DNA of 20,688 nucleotides from an uncultured Rhodobacter sp. (GCA_937901435.1 CALGTJ010000128.1:1-20688), one strand, 5' to 3'. Shown: positions 1 to 8,032, counted from the stretch's first letter. The notes: generated by a model not told the origin, from the sequence alone. Numbers and translations are program-made.

Positions 1-177
1 GTGATCACCCTGTCCGATAAATCTACCGCCTTCACCCAAACCTGCGCATGGGCCTATCTGTTTGCCCGCATCGCCTATGTGCCCGCCTATGCCTTTGGCC
101 TCAGCCCGTGGCGCTCGGTGATCGGGGCGATTGGTTTTATCGCAACACTTGCCATGTTAGGAAGTACCCTAATATGA
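1..177 (+). CDS. MAPEG family membrane protein, C-terminal fragment
   Basis: The reading frame is open from base 1 and ends at TGA 175-177, giving the last 58 residues of a protein that starts outside the window. The fragment contains FARIAYVPAYAFG followed by a final hydrophobic helix (IGAIGFIATLAMLG). This pattern, an Arg-Ile/Val-Ala-Tyr motif then a terminal transmembrane segment, is typical of the C-terminus of MAPEG proteins, which are small four-helix membrane proteins related to microsomal glutathione transferase. The GTG at base 1 is in frame but is not the true start, because the family is about 125-135 residues long. It lies only 26 nt upstream of lpdA on the same strand, so the two are probably co-transcribed. 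The substrate is unknown. The assignment rests on the C-terminal motif alone. Confidence 0.75.
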   Translation: MITLSDKSTAFTQTCAWAYLFARIAYVPAYAFGLSPWRSVIGAIGFIATLAMLGSTLI

Positions 178-203
178 AATGCAGTTTTCCTTAAGGAGTC
201 CCC

Positions 204-1592
204 ATGTCCGCTTATGATGTCATCGTTATTGGCTCTGGCCCCGGCGGCTATGTCTGTGCCATCCGCTGTGCCCAGCTTGGCCTGAAAACCGCCTGTGTCG
301 AAGGCCGCGAGACGCTGGGCGGCACTTGCCTGAACGTCGGCTGCATCCCGTCCAAAGCGCTGCTGCATGCCAGCCATATGCTGCATGAGGCAGAACATAA
401 TTTCACCGCCATGGGTCTGATGGGCAAAAGCCCGTCGGTCGACTGGAACAAGATGCTGGACTACAAGAACGGTGTCATCGAGCAGAACACCAAGGGCATC
501 GAATTTCTGTTCAAAAAGAACAAGATCGACTGGCTCAAAGGCTGGGGATCGGTGCCTGAGGCAGGCAAGGTCAAGGTTGGTGACGAGGTGCACGAGGCCA
601 AGGCGATCGTGATTGCCACTGGCTCTGACAGTTCTTCTATCCCCGGCGTCGAGATTGACGAGAAAGTAGTGGTCAGTTCTACCGGCGCGCTGGAACTTGG
701 CAAGATTCCCAAGAAACTCGTGGTGATCGGGGCCGGGGTGATCGGGCTTGAAATGGGCTCTGTCTATTCCCGCCTCGGGTCCGAAGTGACTGTCGTGGAA
801 TTCCTCGACCACATCACCCCCGGTCTGGACAAGGACACCGCCAAGGTGTTTCAGCGGACGCTGAAAAAACAGGGGCTAAATTTTATTCTTGGGGCTGCTG
901 TGCAAAAGGTTGAGGTCAACAAAGCCAAGGCCAAGGTCACATACAAGCTGCGCAAGGATGACAGCGAGGCGACGCTGGACGCGGATACAGTTCTGGTGGC
1001 CACCGGGCGCAAACCCTATACCGACGGACTGGGTCTGGAAGGTCTGGGCGTCGAAATGGCAGAGCGCGGACAGATCAAGACTGATGCCCATTATGCGACC
1101 AATATCAAGGGTGTATACGCCATAGGGGACTGTATCACCGGACCAATGCTGGCCCATAAGGCAGAGGACGAGGGCATGGCTGTGGCAGAGATCCTCGCCG
1201 GGCAAGCAGGCCATGTGAACTATGGTGTGATCCCCGGTGTGATCTATACACATCCAGAGGTTGCCAGCGTTGGCGAGACCGAAGAAACCCTGAAAGATCA
1301 GGGTCGCAAGTATAAGGCGGGCAAGTTCAGCTTTATGGGCAATGGCCGTGCCAAGGCGAATTTCGCGGGTGACGGTTTTGTCAAAATCCTCGCAGATGCA
1401 GAGACCGACCGTATTCTGGGCGCGCATATCATCGGGCCAATGGCGGGCGATCTGATTCACGAGATCTGCGTCGCCATGGAGTTCGGTGCCGCTGCCGAGG
1501 ATCTCGCCCGCACCTGCCACGCCCATCCGACCTATTCCGAGGCGGTCCGCGAGGCGGCGCTTGCCTGCGGTGACGGGCCGATCCACAGCTAA
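204..1592 (+). CDS. lpdA: Dihydrolipoyl dehydrogenase (E3)
   Basis: This 462-residue protein is a full-length FAD- and NAD-dependent dihydrolipoamide dehydrogenase. It is the E3 subunit that reoxidises lipoyl groups of 2-oxoacid dehydrogenase complexes and/or the glycine cleavage system in the cytoplasm. Visible signatures are the N-terminal FAD dinucleotide fold (GSGPGG, residues 10-15), the redox-active disulfide motif with C42 and C47 ([12 protein letters not shown]), a second nucleotide-binding fold for NAD ([11 protein letters not shown], about residues 173-183), the FAD motif near YAIGDC, and the C-terminal catalytic His-Glu pair (H441, E446 in HPTYSE). A good ribosome site (AAGGAG at 194-199) precedes ATG 204. 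It follows a MAPEG gene and is followed after 3 nt by the SH3-like gene. Which complex it serves cannot be seen, because no E1 or E2 gene lies in the window. An association with the 2-oxoglutarate dehydrogenase genes upstream is plausible but inferred. Confidence 0.97.
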   Translation: MSAYDVIVIGSGPGGYVCAIRCAQLGLKTACVEGRETLGGTCLNVGCIPSKALLHASHMLHEAEHNFTAMGLMGKSPSVDWNKMLDYKNGVIEQNTKGIEFLFKKNKIDWLKGWGSVPEAGKVKVGDEVHEAKAIVIATGSDSSSIPGVEIDEKVVVSSTGALELGKIPKKLVVIGAGVIGLEMGSVYSRLGSEVTVVEFLDHITPGLDKDTAKVFQRTLKKQGLNFILGAAVQKVEVNKAKAKVTYKLRKDDSEATLDADTVLVATGRKPYTDGLGLEGLGVEMAERGQIKTDAHYATNIKGVYAIGDCITGPMLAHKAEDEGMAVAEILAGQAGHVNYGVIPGVIYTHPEVASVGETEETLKDQGRKYKAGKFSFMGNGRAKANFAGDGFVKILADAETDRILGAHIIGPMAGDLIHEICVAMEFGAAAEDLARTCHAHPTYSEAVREAALACGDGPIHS

Positions 1593-1595
1593 GGG

Positions 1596-1922
1596 ATGGT
1601 TCGGGTCATCAAAGCCTGGACTGCGTCCTACTCTCCCGCTTTGCGCGTCACCCGCGCAGAGCGGATCACCCCCGGCAAGCTGGACGACGAGTTCCCCGGT
1701 TGGCAATGGGTGGTAAACGATAAAGCGCTAGGGGGTTGGGTCCCGGCAGAGATGGTCGGGCAAGACGACAGAATGCGCGGCGACTTTGACACCACAGAAT
1801 TGACGGTCGCTATCGGGGACGATGTGGTGCCTTTGAAAGGCAAGCTGGGCTGGTCACTTTGTCAAAACGCGACAGGCAAGACAGGATGGGTGCCCAAAGA
1901 TTGCCTTGCGACACCGTCCTAG
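1596..1922 (+). CDS. Small protein with two SH3-like halves
   Basis: This 108-residue protein of unknown function has no signal peptide or membrane segment, so it is probably cytoplasmic. It contains two similar halves. Each has a short strand region, then G-W, then about ten residues, then GWVP followed by a short acidic or basic turn (GWQ...GWVPAEM at about residues 35-53 and GWS...GWVPKDC at about 85-103). GWVP near the end of a repeat is typical of SH3-like beta barrels, so a tandem SH3-like fold is inferred. The ATG lies 3 nt after the lpdA stop, and AAGG at the lpdA end can serve as its ribosome site, which suggests translational coupling. Its TAG stop shares the palindrome CTAG with the stop of the convergent GntR gene. 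Any role in an E3-linked process is speculation from position only. Confidence 0.75.
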   Translation: MVRVIKAWTASYSPALRVTRAERITPGKLDDEFPGWQWVVNDKALGGWVPAEMVGQDDRMRGDFDTTELTVAIGDDVVPLKGKLGWSLCQNATGKTGWVPKDCLATPS

Positions 1923-2569
1923 CTGACCAACATCCGCAACCCCTGCGTCACATCCGTGCGAATCGCCAGCCGCAAGCCCGGTTCATCGCCCGCGCGCAGG
2001 GCCGCAACGATCAGTTTGTGATTATGGGGCAGTTCTGTGCGCTTCAGCTTGCCGTATAACTTGCGCATCGTGGGGCCAAGTTGCAGCCAGACGGTCTCTG
2101 CCATCGCCAGCATCGCCGGGGCCTGTGCGCGCAAGTAAAGCGTGCGGTGGAATTCCAGATTGGTCCGGATATATCCAACCGCATCCTGTTTTGCGATCAC
2201 CTCGGCAATGGCGGCATTGATCGTCTGTAACCGCTCGATCAGCGCCATATGCGCACGCGGCAGGGCGCGGCTGGCCAATTCAGGTTCCAACAACGCGCGA
2301 ATCGCGGCGAGTTCTTCGATGCGGTCACTGCTCAACTCTGGGGTGGAAATCCGCCCGGACGACGACAATGTCAGCGCCCCTTCAGCAACCAAACGACGCA
2401 CCGCCTCGCGTGCGGGCGTCATCGAGACTTCGAACTGGGCGCCAATCCCACGCAGCGTCATCGCCGCGCCGGGCGCCAATTCACCATGCATGATTTGACC
2501 GCGCAGCGTGCGATACACCCGATCATGAGCAGAGGCCGTGGTATCACTGGGTCGCGATTGCAATAACAT
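1919..2569 (-). CDS. GntR family transcriptional regulator, FCD (FadR-like) subfamily
   Basis: A 216-residue DNA-binding regulator. Residues about 15-80 form the GntR winged helix-turn-helix (DRVYRTLRGQIMHGEL, then MTPAREAVRRL as recognition helix, residues 50-60). Residues about 85-210 form the helical FCD ligand-binding domain (IEELAAIRALLEPELASRA, then NLEFHRTLY with H141). FCD domains usually bind small carboxylates or a metal, with ligands from Asp and three His. Here H141 and H184 are visible, but the last usual His position reads AIRTD, so metal binding may be altered. The frame stays open upstream to 2695, but that would overlap the protease gene and add an unrelated Cys-rich stretch, so ATG 2569 is preferred. 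It lies 31 nt downstream of the protease gene on the same strand. The effector and targets are unknown. Confidence 0.88.
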   Translation of the reverse strand: MLLQSRPSDTTASAHDRVYRTLRGQIMHGELAPGAAMTLRGIGAQFEVSMTPAREAVRRLVAEGALTLSSSGRISTPELSSDRIEELAAIRALLEPELASRALPRAHMALIERLQTINAAIAEVIAKQDAVGYIRTNLEFHRTLYLRAQAPAMLAMAETVWLQLGPTMRKLYGKLKRTELPHNHKLIVAALRAGDEPGLRLAIRTDVTQGLRMLVS

Positions 2570-2600
2570 ACGCTCAATTAGGGCGTGCGGTGCCCCCGCG

Positions 2601-3293
2601 TCAATCGTCGAAGCGATAGCGATGCAACAACTGCCCGTTCTCGCGCAACCATTGCCGGGGAGGGCCGTAGTTTGGGTAGATCCGCTCGACCTCACCCCAA
2701 AACGCGGATGAGTGGTTCATTTCAGACAGATGCGCGACCTCATGCGCCGCCACGTAATCCAACACCTCGACCGGAGCCATGATCAGCCGCCAGGAAAACA
2801 TCAGATTGCCCGCAGACGAACAAGACCCCCAGCGCGAGCGCGTATCCCGCAGGGTAACCCGCCCATAAGAGCGCCCCAGGGCAGCTGCATAACGCATACA
2901 GGCTGCCGAAAGATCGTCGCGCGCCGCGAGCTTGAGAAAGGCCTTTACCCGGCTGGCGGCCATATCCGGCGCAGCAGGTACCCATAATGCGCCCTCTTTG
3001 AACTGCGCCCGCTTCACAGCGCCCGCAACAATCGGAACCTCCTGCCCGCGCAGCAGCACAGTTGCCCCGATCCCAGGCGCAATATGATCGACCTGCTTGG
3101 CCAGATGCCGCCGGATCCAGTCGGCTTTTTCCTCGGCAAAGGCCAGCGCCTCGGCGGTTTTCATGCGTTGCGGCATCGACAGGGTCACCTTGCCGTCCAG
3201 CCCGGAAACCCGCAATGACACACGCCGCGCCCGCGCTGACCGGCGCAGCGTTATTTCAACAGGGGGATTGCCAGACAGCATCGCTCGCCCCAT
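2601..3293 (-). CDS. YgjP-like (DUF45) zinc metallopeptidase
   Basis: This protein of about 230 residues belongs to the YgjP/DUF45 family of predicted zinc-dependent metallopeptidases. The C-terminal half has RWGSCSSAGNLMFSW, then HEVAHLSEMNH, with H184, E185 and H188 forming the HExxH zinc site and H194 the likely third ligand. It ends with YPNYGPPRQWLRENG, a typical family tail. The N-terminus (VEITLRRSARARRVSLRVS) is the usual beta-strand start of the family. The frame is open to 3440, with ATG codons at 3323, 3305, 3293 and 3281. ATG 3293 is chosen because GGAGG lies 5 nt upstream, while 3323 lacks a clear ribosome site. There is no signal peptide, so it is presumably cytoplasmic. The physiological substrate of the family is not known. 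It diverges from the FYDLN-acid gene. Confidence 0.85.
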   Translation of the reverse strand: MGRAMLSGNPPVEITLRRSARARRVSLRVSGLDGKVTLSMPQRMKTAEALAFAEEKADWIRRHLAKQVDHIAPGIGATVLLRGQEVPIVAGAVKRAQFKEGALWVPAAPDMAASRVKAFLKLAARDDLSAACMRYAAALGRSYGRVTLRDTRSRWGSCSSAGNLMFSWRLIMAPVEVLDYVAAHEVAHLSEMNHSSAFWGEVERIYPNYGPPRQWLRENGQLLHRYRFDD

Positions 3294-3386
3294 ATAGGCC
3301 TCCATCGTCTGTGGTTGTCCCATCGTATCGCGACCAGGATACCAGAGACCAGCCCAAAGCGACGCAGGTGAATTGCAACAAAGCCT

Positions 3387-3392
3387 TTGACA
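3387..3392 (+). promoter_or_regulatory. Candidate -35 element for the FYDLN-acid gene
   Basis: A perfect TTGACA lies in the 172-bp region between the divergent protease and FYDLN-acid genes, 74 nt upstream of the chosen ATG. No convincing -10 hexamer stands 16-18 nt downstream, so this is only a candidate. The region carries no other coding signal. Confidence 0.25.
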
Positions 3393-3465
3393 GCAAGGGA
3401 TGGTTATGGCACGTGGCGCTTTCGAACGCAGACCGTACAAGACGACCTACAAAAAAGGAGCTGTC

Positions 3466-3792
3466 ATGCCCAAAGAAGAATGGGGAACCAAACGCCTTTG
3501 CCCAACCACGGGCAAGCGGTTCTATGATCTGAACAAGACGCCCATCGTCAGCCCCTATACGGGCGAAACGGTGAACCTTGACGCGAACAACAAATCGCGT
3601 GTCGCTATCGCGGAGAAACCTGAAAAGGTGGATGACGAAGAACTGGAACTGGTGGATGACGCCGATGAGGTTCTTGTTGACGATGAAGACGACGCAGATG
3701 TGGACATCGACGACGACCTGCTGGAAGACGATGACGACGATGTTTCACTCGACGAAATCGCCGATGTCGCCAAGGAAAACGACGACCCGTAA
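3466..3792 (+). CDS. FYDLN-acid family protein (TIGR02300-type)
   Basis: This 108-residue protein begins MPKEEWGTKRLCPTTGKRFY and continues DLN, then VSPYTGE. This is the conserved N-terminal block of the FYDLN-acid family found in alphaproteobacteria; its function is unknown. The block resembles a degenerate zinc-ribbon half with a single Cys (C12). From about residue 50 the protein is almost entirely Asp, Glu, Val and Leu, giving a strongly acidic and probably disordered tail. An in-frame ATG exists at 3400, but AAAGGAG ends 5 nt before ATG 3466 and family members start with the MPKEEWG block, so 3466 is chosen. A hairpin follows the stop. The acidic tail could bind basic proteins or RNA-associated partners, but this is a guess. 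Confidence 0.9.
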   Translation: MPKEEWGTKRLCPTTGKRFYDLNKTPIVSPYTGETVNLDANNKSRVAIAEKPEKVDDEELELVDDADEVLVDDEDDADVDIDDDLLEDDDDDVSLDEIADVAKENDDP

Positions 3793-3802
3793 AATGTGAC
3801 GA

Positions 3803-3823
3803 TTCCCCCTTGATCTGGGGGAA
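3803..3823 (+). terminator. Hairpin after the FYDLN-acid gene, probable terminator
   Basis: A perfect 7-bp stem (TTCCCCC with GGGGGAA) closes a 7-nt loop (TTGATCT) starting 11 nt after the stop codon. The stem is GC-rich, but only a short T run (GTTTCC) follows, so it is either an imperfect intrinsic terminator or a 3'-end stabilising hairpin. Confidence 0.5.
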
Positions 3824-3842
3824 GCGTTTCCATAAGACCAGC

Positions 3843-3863
3843 GGGCGATTGGATTGATCGCCC
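3843..3863 (+). other. Second hairpin between FYDLN-acid gene and tRNA-Ala
   Basis: A perfect 7-bp stem (GGGCGAT with ATCGCCC) closes a 7-nt loop (TGGATTG), 10 nt before the 5' end of the tRNA. It has the same stem and loop lengths as the hairpin at 3803-3823. It could be a second terminator stem or part of the tRNA leader; no T tract follows it. Confidence 0.4.
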
Positions 3864-3873
3864 ACATGGTTTC

Positions 3874-3949
<76 letters not shown>

Positions 3950-4158
3950 ATCCCTCAACGTCCGAGATTAAGACTTGGGTTGCCAAGGGTACCGCATAGT
4001 GGACGCCTGCCTGCCTTTACCTACCCCGTTTTGGTATTTGGCACGGCCGTTGGCCCTTTTATTTGGGGAAGGTGGCGAAGCGTCGAACAATAGGGAATTG
4101 CCAACGCTCCCAGTGCGCAGATCTGGCTGGTGTTTTGCTAACGTCGGAATGTGATTTC
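3950..4158. other. Intergenic stretch between tRNA-Ala and the ABC1 kinase 3' end
   Basis: These 209 bp lie between the tRNA and the convergent kinase gene, and I see no convincing gene. There is a small hairpin at 3974-3987 (CTTGG, loop GTTG, CCAAG). At 4045-4064 a 4-bp GGCC/GGCC stem is followed by CTTTTATTT, which could be a weak terminator for the tRNA transcript. The composition is less GC-rich than the flanking genes. No repeat of the tRNA 3' end, which would mark an attachment site, was found by eye. Confidence 0.4.
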
Positions 4159-5493
4159 TCAAACCTGATCTGCCAACGCCTGCTCGAGCAATGCGACTAC
4201 GTCTACGTAGGCCCCAAGCCGCGCCGCCAGCAAGAACATGCCTCCGAATTTACGTTGCAGCAATAGAACGTCTATCGGCAAAGGTGGCGGAACAAAGCCG
4301 CTTTCGGCAAGCGCGATACCCTCTGCCTGCATCTGTTGCGACAAGTCTTTCTTGGTGAAATCGACTGTCTTCGAATCCTTCAGGGCGCTGAAGACCAAGC
4401 GGATCATGCGGATCACCTGAACACGATGGCTCTCTTGGGTCTGCGGCCCGATAAAGCCGATCTGTAGCGCGGCCTCTGTCAGCGCCGCGGCATCATCCGC
4501 AAGCCCGGCGCGCATCAATTGGCGATAGTGGCCTGCCGTGACCGGATCAATCCGACGCGTGGCCCCAAAATCCAACAAGACGATGCGGCCCCTGTCTGGT
4601 TCATAGAGGTAATTGGCGAAATTAGGGTCAGTTTGCATCAATCCAAAAGTGAACAACTCTTTTAGCGTCAATTCGATCAGATGCCGCGCGATCCGATTTC
4701 GCGTGCTTTGCCCCTCGCCCGCGGCGGTTTCAATTGCGAGACCCGACACATGCTGCATCGCCAGAATATTCGGCGTGCTCCAATCCGCGTACATCTGCGG
4801 CACAACAAATGCGGGGGTATCTGCCAACAAACGGCCAAATTCGACAAGCTGTGCGCCTTCGCGCGCATAGTCGGTCTCTTCGTGCAGTTGCTTGCGCGCC
4901 TCTTCAAGATAGGGTGCGAGTTCGATCCCCTTGGGCACCAGTCCGGACATTCGGATCAACGCCCCAACATTCGCCACATCGCTGTCAATGCTTTGGGCAA
5001 CGCCGGGGTATTGCACCTTGATCGCCAGATCCCGCCCATCTTTTAGCTGCGCCCTGTGCACCTGCCCGATGGACGCCGCAGCGATGGGACGCACATCAAA
5101 TTTCTTGAACTGGCGCAACCAGTTTTCAGGCCATTGCGCGTTCAGAACCTGTTTCAACTGCGCAGGCGGCATCGAATGGGCATTGTCCCGCAAACGCGCC
5201 ATGATCTGCGCCAGTTCCGGCGGCAGTACATCGCCCGTGTCCATCGACATCAACTGGCCGATCTTCATAGCCGCGCCGCGCATCTTGGCCAGTTGATCTG
5301 CGACCCGCGTGATATTGCGCGGCGTCAGCAACAGTCCACGCATCGACGGTCGCTGCCCCTGACCAAGCTGCGCCACGCCGTTCCAGGCCATATTCCCCGC
5401 GATCCCGGCCGTCATAGACCCAAGCTGCGTCAGCCTGGAAATGCGTCTGGACGGCACCGCCAAAGGGGGCACGTCATGTGGTGAACTGGTCAT
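4159..5493 (-). CDS. ABC1/COQ8 (ADCK) family atypical kinase
   Basis: A 444-residue member of the UbiB/COQ8/ADCK atypical protein-kinase-like family, whose members support ubiquinone synthesis or lipid-related functions through an ATPase activity. Family marks are the KxGQ motif (K77-Q80, in AAMKIGQLMSMD), the Ala-rich loop replacing the glycine loop (AAAS, residues 138-141), the VAIK-like lysine in DLAIKVQYPG (K159), EETDY (E205-D208), the catalytic loop QTDPNFANY (D289, N294) and LLDFGATR (D308-G310). The catalytic loop matches the mitochondrial COQ8/ADCK3 type more than the HPGN type common in other bacterial ABC1 proteins; that comparison is from memory. UbiB-type C-terminal transmembrane helices are not obvious and the length fits the COQ8-like group. 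ATG 5493 has only a weak ribosome site, so the exact start is less certain. It lies downstream of the TRAP permease on the same strand with an 87-nt gap. Confidence 0.92.
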   Translation of the reverse strand: MTSSPHDVPPLAVPSRRISRLTQLGSMTAGIAGNMAWNGVAQLGQGQRPSMRGLLLTPRNITRVADQLAKMRGAAMKIGQLMSMDTGDVLPPELAQIMARLRDNAHSMPPAQLKQVLNAQWPENWLRQFKKFDVRPIAAASIGQVHRAQLKDGRDLAIKVQYPGVAQSIDSDVANVGALIRMSGLVPKGIELAPYLEEARKQLHEETDYAREGAQLVEFGRLLADTPAFVVPQMYADWSTPNILAMQHVSGLAIETAAGEGQSTRNRIARHLIELTLKELFTFGLMQTDPNFANYLYEPDRGRIVLLDFGATRRIDPVTAGHYRQLMRAGLADDAAALTEAALQIGFIGPQTQESHRVQVIRMIRLVFSALKDSKTVDFTKKDLSQQMQAEGIALAESGFVPPPLPIDVLLLQRKFGGMFLLAARLGAYVDVVALLEQALADQV

Positions 5494-5580
5494 GTGGCAG
5501 AGGTAGCATTCGCGCCAAACGTTGCAATACGCGCGCCTTGGATAAACAGAAAGGTCAGTCGTTACGAAAGGCGCGTGGCG

Positions 5581-7938
5581 TCATTGGGCTTTGGCAAGGG
5601 CACCATCAGCCTGCGGTTTTCGCAAGACATGATGCCAGAGCAAGAGCGCAACAGCCGCCAAAAGCCCCCCCCACATAATTGGTACCGTTTTCCACAAAAC
5701 AAGAACCGCCACCAACAGGCGCACCCACATCTCCCATCGGGTGATGCGCAGCTTGTCAAAGCGGGCAAGCGCCGAGGCCACCAGATAAAGCGACAGCGCC
5801 AACCGCAGCAGCAGCATCGACAAAAGCCCCCAGTCGGCTTGGCCCGTATAGCCCTCGATCAGGGTGCGCTGTCCTTGTGCGTTGGTGATGGTCACCGCCT
5901 CTTCGATCAGCAGCAGTTCGGGATACCATGCAAACACGAACGGGATGGTGAACATCACAATGCCGACACGCACGGCGGCAAGCCCGGTCCGCATCGGTTC
6001 AGCCTTGGTGATAGAGGCGGCGGCAAAGGCAGCCACGGCCACAGGCGGCGTAATGGCAGAGGCGACAGCAAAGTAAAAGACGAACATATGCGCGGTGAAA
6101 AAGCTGACGCCAAGATTGGCCAGCAGCGGCCCCAGCAGCAGCGCAACGTTCACATAGGCGGGCACAGTCGGCATTCCCATCCCCAGAATAATCGCGCAGA
6201 ACATCGCACAGATCAGCGCCAGCATCAGATAGACGCCGCCCACAATCGGGATGTCCCAGCCAAACAGATGCAACATCGTCGCCTGTTCCAGCCATGTGGT
6301 GACAGCGCGGGTCAACTCTCCGGTCAGGCCACTTTCGTTCAGAAACGCGGCAATGATGGACACGGCAAACAGCAGCAGGAACAGACGAGAGATCAGGATG
6401 CCGCCATCTGCCAGCGACACCAGAACCTTGGACGGTTTGCGCCGCGTTTCCGGATCAAGGAACAGCAGCGGGATCAGGACTGCGACCGCCCACCAGCCCG
6501 CAGACACCGCGTCTCCGGTGGCGTTCACGATGGTTTGCAACACACCGCTGCGCTCTGTCACCACGCGCGCGCCATCCTTTAGCGTCGTTTCCGCACCAAG
6601 GATCCAGCCCAGCGGGCCAAGGCCAACCGTATCCTTGTTGCCCAACAGCAAAAACAGGATCGTCAGGATCGGAGCCGCGATAATAACAAGGTTCAGCCAG
6701 TCCTGACGATGCATCACAAGGTCATCGGGGATCTCGTTCATCGCGGCGATCTTTTCCTTGCGGGCTTGGAAAACAACCGCGAGGAAGATCGAGAAAAAGA
6801 ACGCCATCGCAGGCAGGAAGGCCGCCGTGATCACCTTGGTATAGGGCACCGCCGTCAGCGCCACGAGGACAAAGGCCGCAACCCCCATCACCGGGGGCAT
6901 GATCTGCCCGCCAGATGACGCTGCCGCCTCGACCCCGCCAGAGAAATAGGGGTTGAACCCATTGCGCCGCATCATCGGGATCGTCAGACGCCCGGTGGAC
7001 AGCACATTGGTCACAGGCCCCCCGGTGATCGTACCAAACATGGCAGACGAAACAATCGCCGCATGGGCCGGACCACCGCGCAACTTGCGCGTCAGACGCA
7101 CCGCCAGCTTGATAAGCGACGTCCCCCCGGCAGAGGTCCCGAACAGCGCGCCAAGAACCACATAGGGAAAGACCTGATTGACCACGATATCCATGAACCG
7201 GCCCATAAAGCCGTCCGGCGTGACAAAAACATTGGTGGCCTTTTGTATCGCTGCGGCCAAGGGATCGCCCCCGTCGGCCCCCAGTTTGGTCAGCAGAAAA
7301 TTGTTGTCCGACAGGTCAAACACCCAGATCAGCGTGGTGGCGATGGTATAGACCACCACGGTTGTTGCCACCAGAACCAGCGGCAGCCCCCAGACCCGGA
7401 CGTTATACAAAAACGCCAGCGTGATGATCGTGAACAGCAAAGGCAGGATCCAGATCCCGAACCGCGCCTGACAGGACGGCACTTCAGCCTCAAAGGAAAG
7501 ACCGGGGATGATATTGGCAGACCGGGCGGCTGCGTCTTCGATCAGACGCGCGCGCTCTCCAGTGATCTGGTCGATCAGGCAAACACTGTCGATCTCGACC
7601 AGAAAGCCGAAGGCCCCCAGAAAGGCAGCCAACAACAACCCGACATCCAGCATTAAACCCAACCACGCCAGATGCGGTTTTTCCACGGACCATGCGCGGT
7701 AAACGCTGGCGTCAAAGACCACGATGGTCATCATAAGGAAGAACATCAGCGGAAAGAAGAATTCTGTCTGAAACCCGGAGACCCGGAAATAGGGCTGCCC
7801 GGTAACCTCGCGCATCCAGCTTTGAAAGCCCGCGATCTCTGGCATGGTGTTGACCATGCCCATAATCACAAGGATCAGTCCCAACACGATGGCAATGCGT
7901 TGGCCCAAGGAACGACGCGTGTCGGCAGTCTCTGTCAC
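5581..7938 (-). CDS. TRAP transporter fused permease (DctQM-type, TAXI class)
   Basis: A 785-residue integral membrane protein in which the small (Q) and large (M) TRAP permease parts are fused, as is usual for TAXI-type TRAP systems. It is hydrophobic almost throughout, with transmembrane segments beginning at about residues 14-32 and 60-78. A soluble loop at about 113-160 carries two Cys (C120, C156). The family hallmark SSGGQIMPPVMGVAAF is at residues 341-356, preceded by GTITGGPVTNVLSTGRLTIP. It drives ion-coupled uptake of an organic anion across the inner membrane together with the binding protein encoded upstream. The start is a GTG (7936-7938) with an AGGGA ribosome-site match about 9 nt upstream. 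It is transcribed after the binding-protein gene across a 109-nt gap that contains a strong hairpin. The substrate is unknown. Confidence 0.95.
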   Translation of the reverse strand: MTETADTRRSLGQRIAIVLGLILVIMGMVNTMPEIAGFQSWMREVTGQPYFRVSGFQTEFFFPLMFFLMMTIVVFDASVYRAWSVEKPHLAWLGLMLDVGLLLAAFLGAFGFLVEIDSVCLIDQITGERARLIEDAAARSANIIPGLSFEAEVPSCQARFGIWILPLLFTIITLAFLYNVRVWGLPLVLVATTVVVYTIATTLIWVFDLSDNNFLLTKLGADGGDPLAAAIQKATNVFVTPDGFMGRFMDIVVNQVFPYVVLGALFGTSAGGTSLIKLAVRLTRKLRGGPAHAAIVSSAMFGTITGGPVTNVLSTGRLTIPMMRRNGFNPYFSGGVEAAASSGGQIMPPVMGVAAFVLVALTAVPYTKVITAAFLPAMAFFFSIFLAVVFQARKEKIAAMNEIPDDLVMHRQDWLNLVIIAAPILTILFLLLGNKDTVGLGPLGWILGAETTLKDGARVVTERSGVLQTIVNATGDAVSAGWWAVAVLIPLLFLDPETRRKPSKVLVSLADGGILISRLFLLLFAVSIIAAFLNESGLTGELTRAVTTWLEQATMLHLFGWDIPIVGGVYLMLALICAMFCAIILGMGMPTVPAYVNVALLLGPLLANLGVSFFTAHMFVFYFAVASAITPPVAVAAFAAASITKAEPMRTGLAAVRVGIVMFTIPFVFAWYPELLLIEEAVTITNAQGQRTLIEGYTGQADWGLLSMLLLRLALSLYLVASALARFDKLRITRWEMWVRLLVAVLVLWKTVPIMWGGLLAAVALLLWHHVLRKPQADGALAKAQ

Positions 7939-8004
7939 CGGAAATATCCCTGCGATGGCCCTTTTACCTTTGGTCTGGACACAAGGCGAAAGGATAGATC
8001 AAAG

Positions 8005-8032
8005 GCCAGGCCGATTGAAAAACCGGCTTGGC
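8005..8032 (-). other. Intercistronic hairpin between TAXI binding protein and TRAP permease genes
   Basis: Two 12-nt arms (8005-8016 and 8021-8032) pair at 10 Watson-Crick positions plus one G-U wobble and one mismatch, around a 4-nt loop (GAAA on +, TTTC in the transcript). It begins 15 nt after the binding-protein stop. No T tract follows, so it fits a 3'-end stabiliser or partial attenuator better than a terminator. Such an element would let the soluble binding protein be made in excess over the permease, but that effect is inferred. Confidence 0.55.

Noticed and set aside
876..1706. 276-codon frame on - opposite lpdA
   Set aside because: lpdA has all catalytic motifs on +, and the - frame is its shadow.
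3605..3792. Asp/Glu-rich low-complexity end of the FYDLN-acid gene as a sign of frameshift or misannotation
   Set aside because: An acidic tail after the FYDLN block is characteristic of this family, and the frame and stop are clean.
5532..5575. 8-bp inverted repeat CGCGCCTT/AAGGCGCG between the TRAP permease and ABC1 kinase genes
   Set aside because: The 28-nt loop and lack of a T tract make it weak as a terminator or operator; it may be chance in GC-rich sequence.
5494..6582. Long + frame opposite the TRAP permease (362 codons)
   Set aside because: It is antisense to an unmistakable transporter, and its product is a Gln/His/Arg-rich string without recognisable features.
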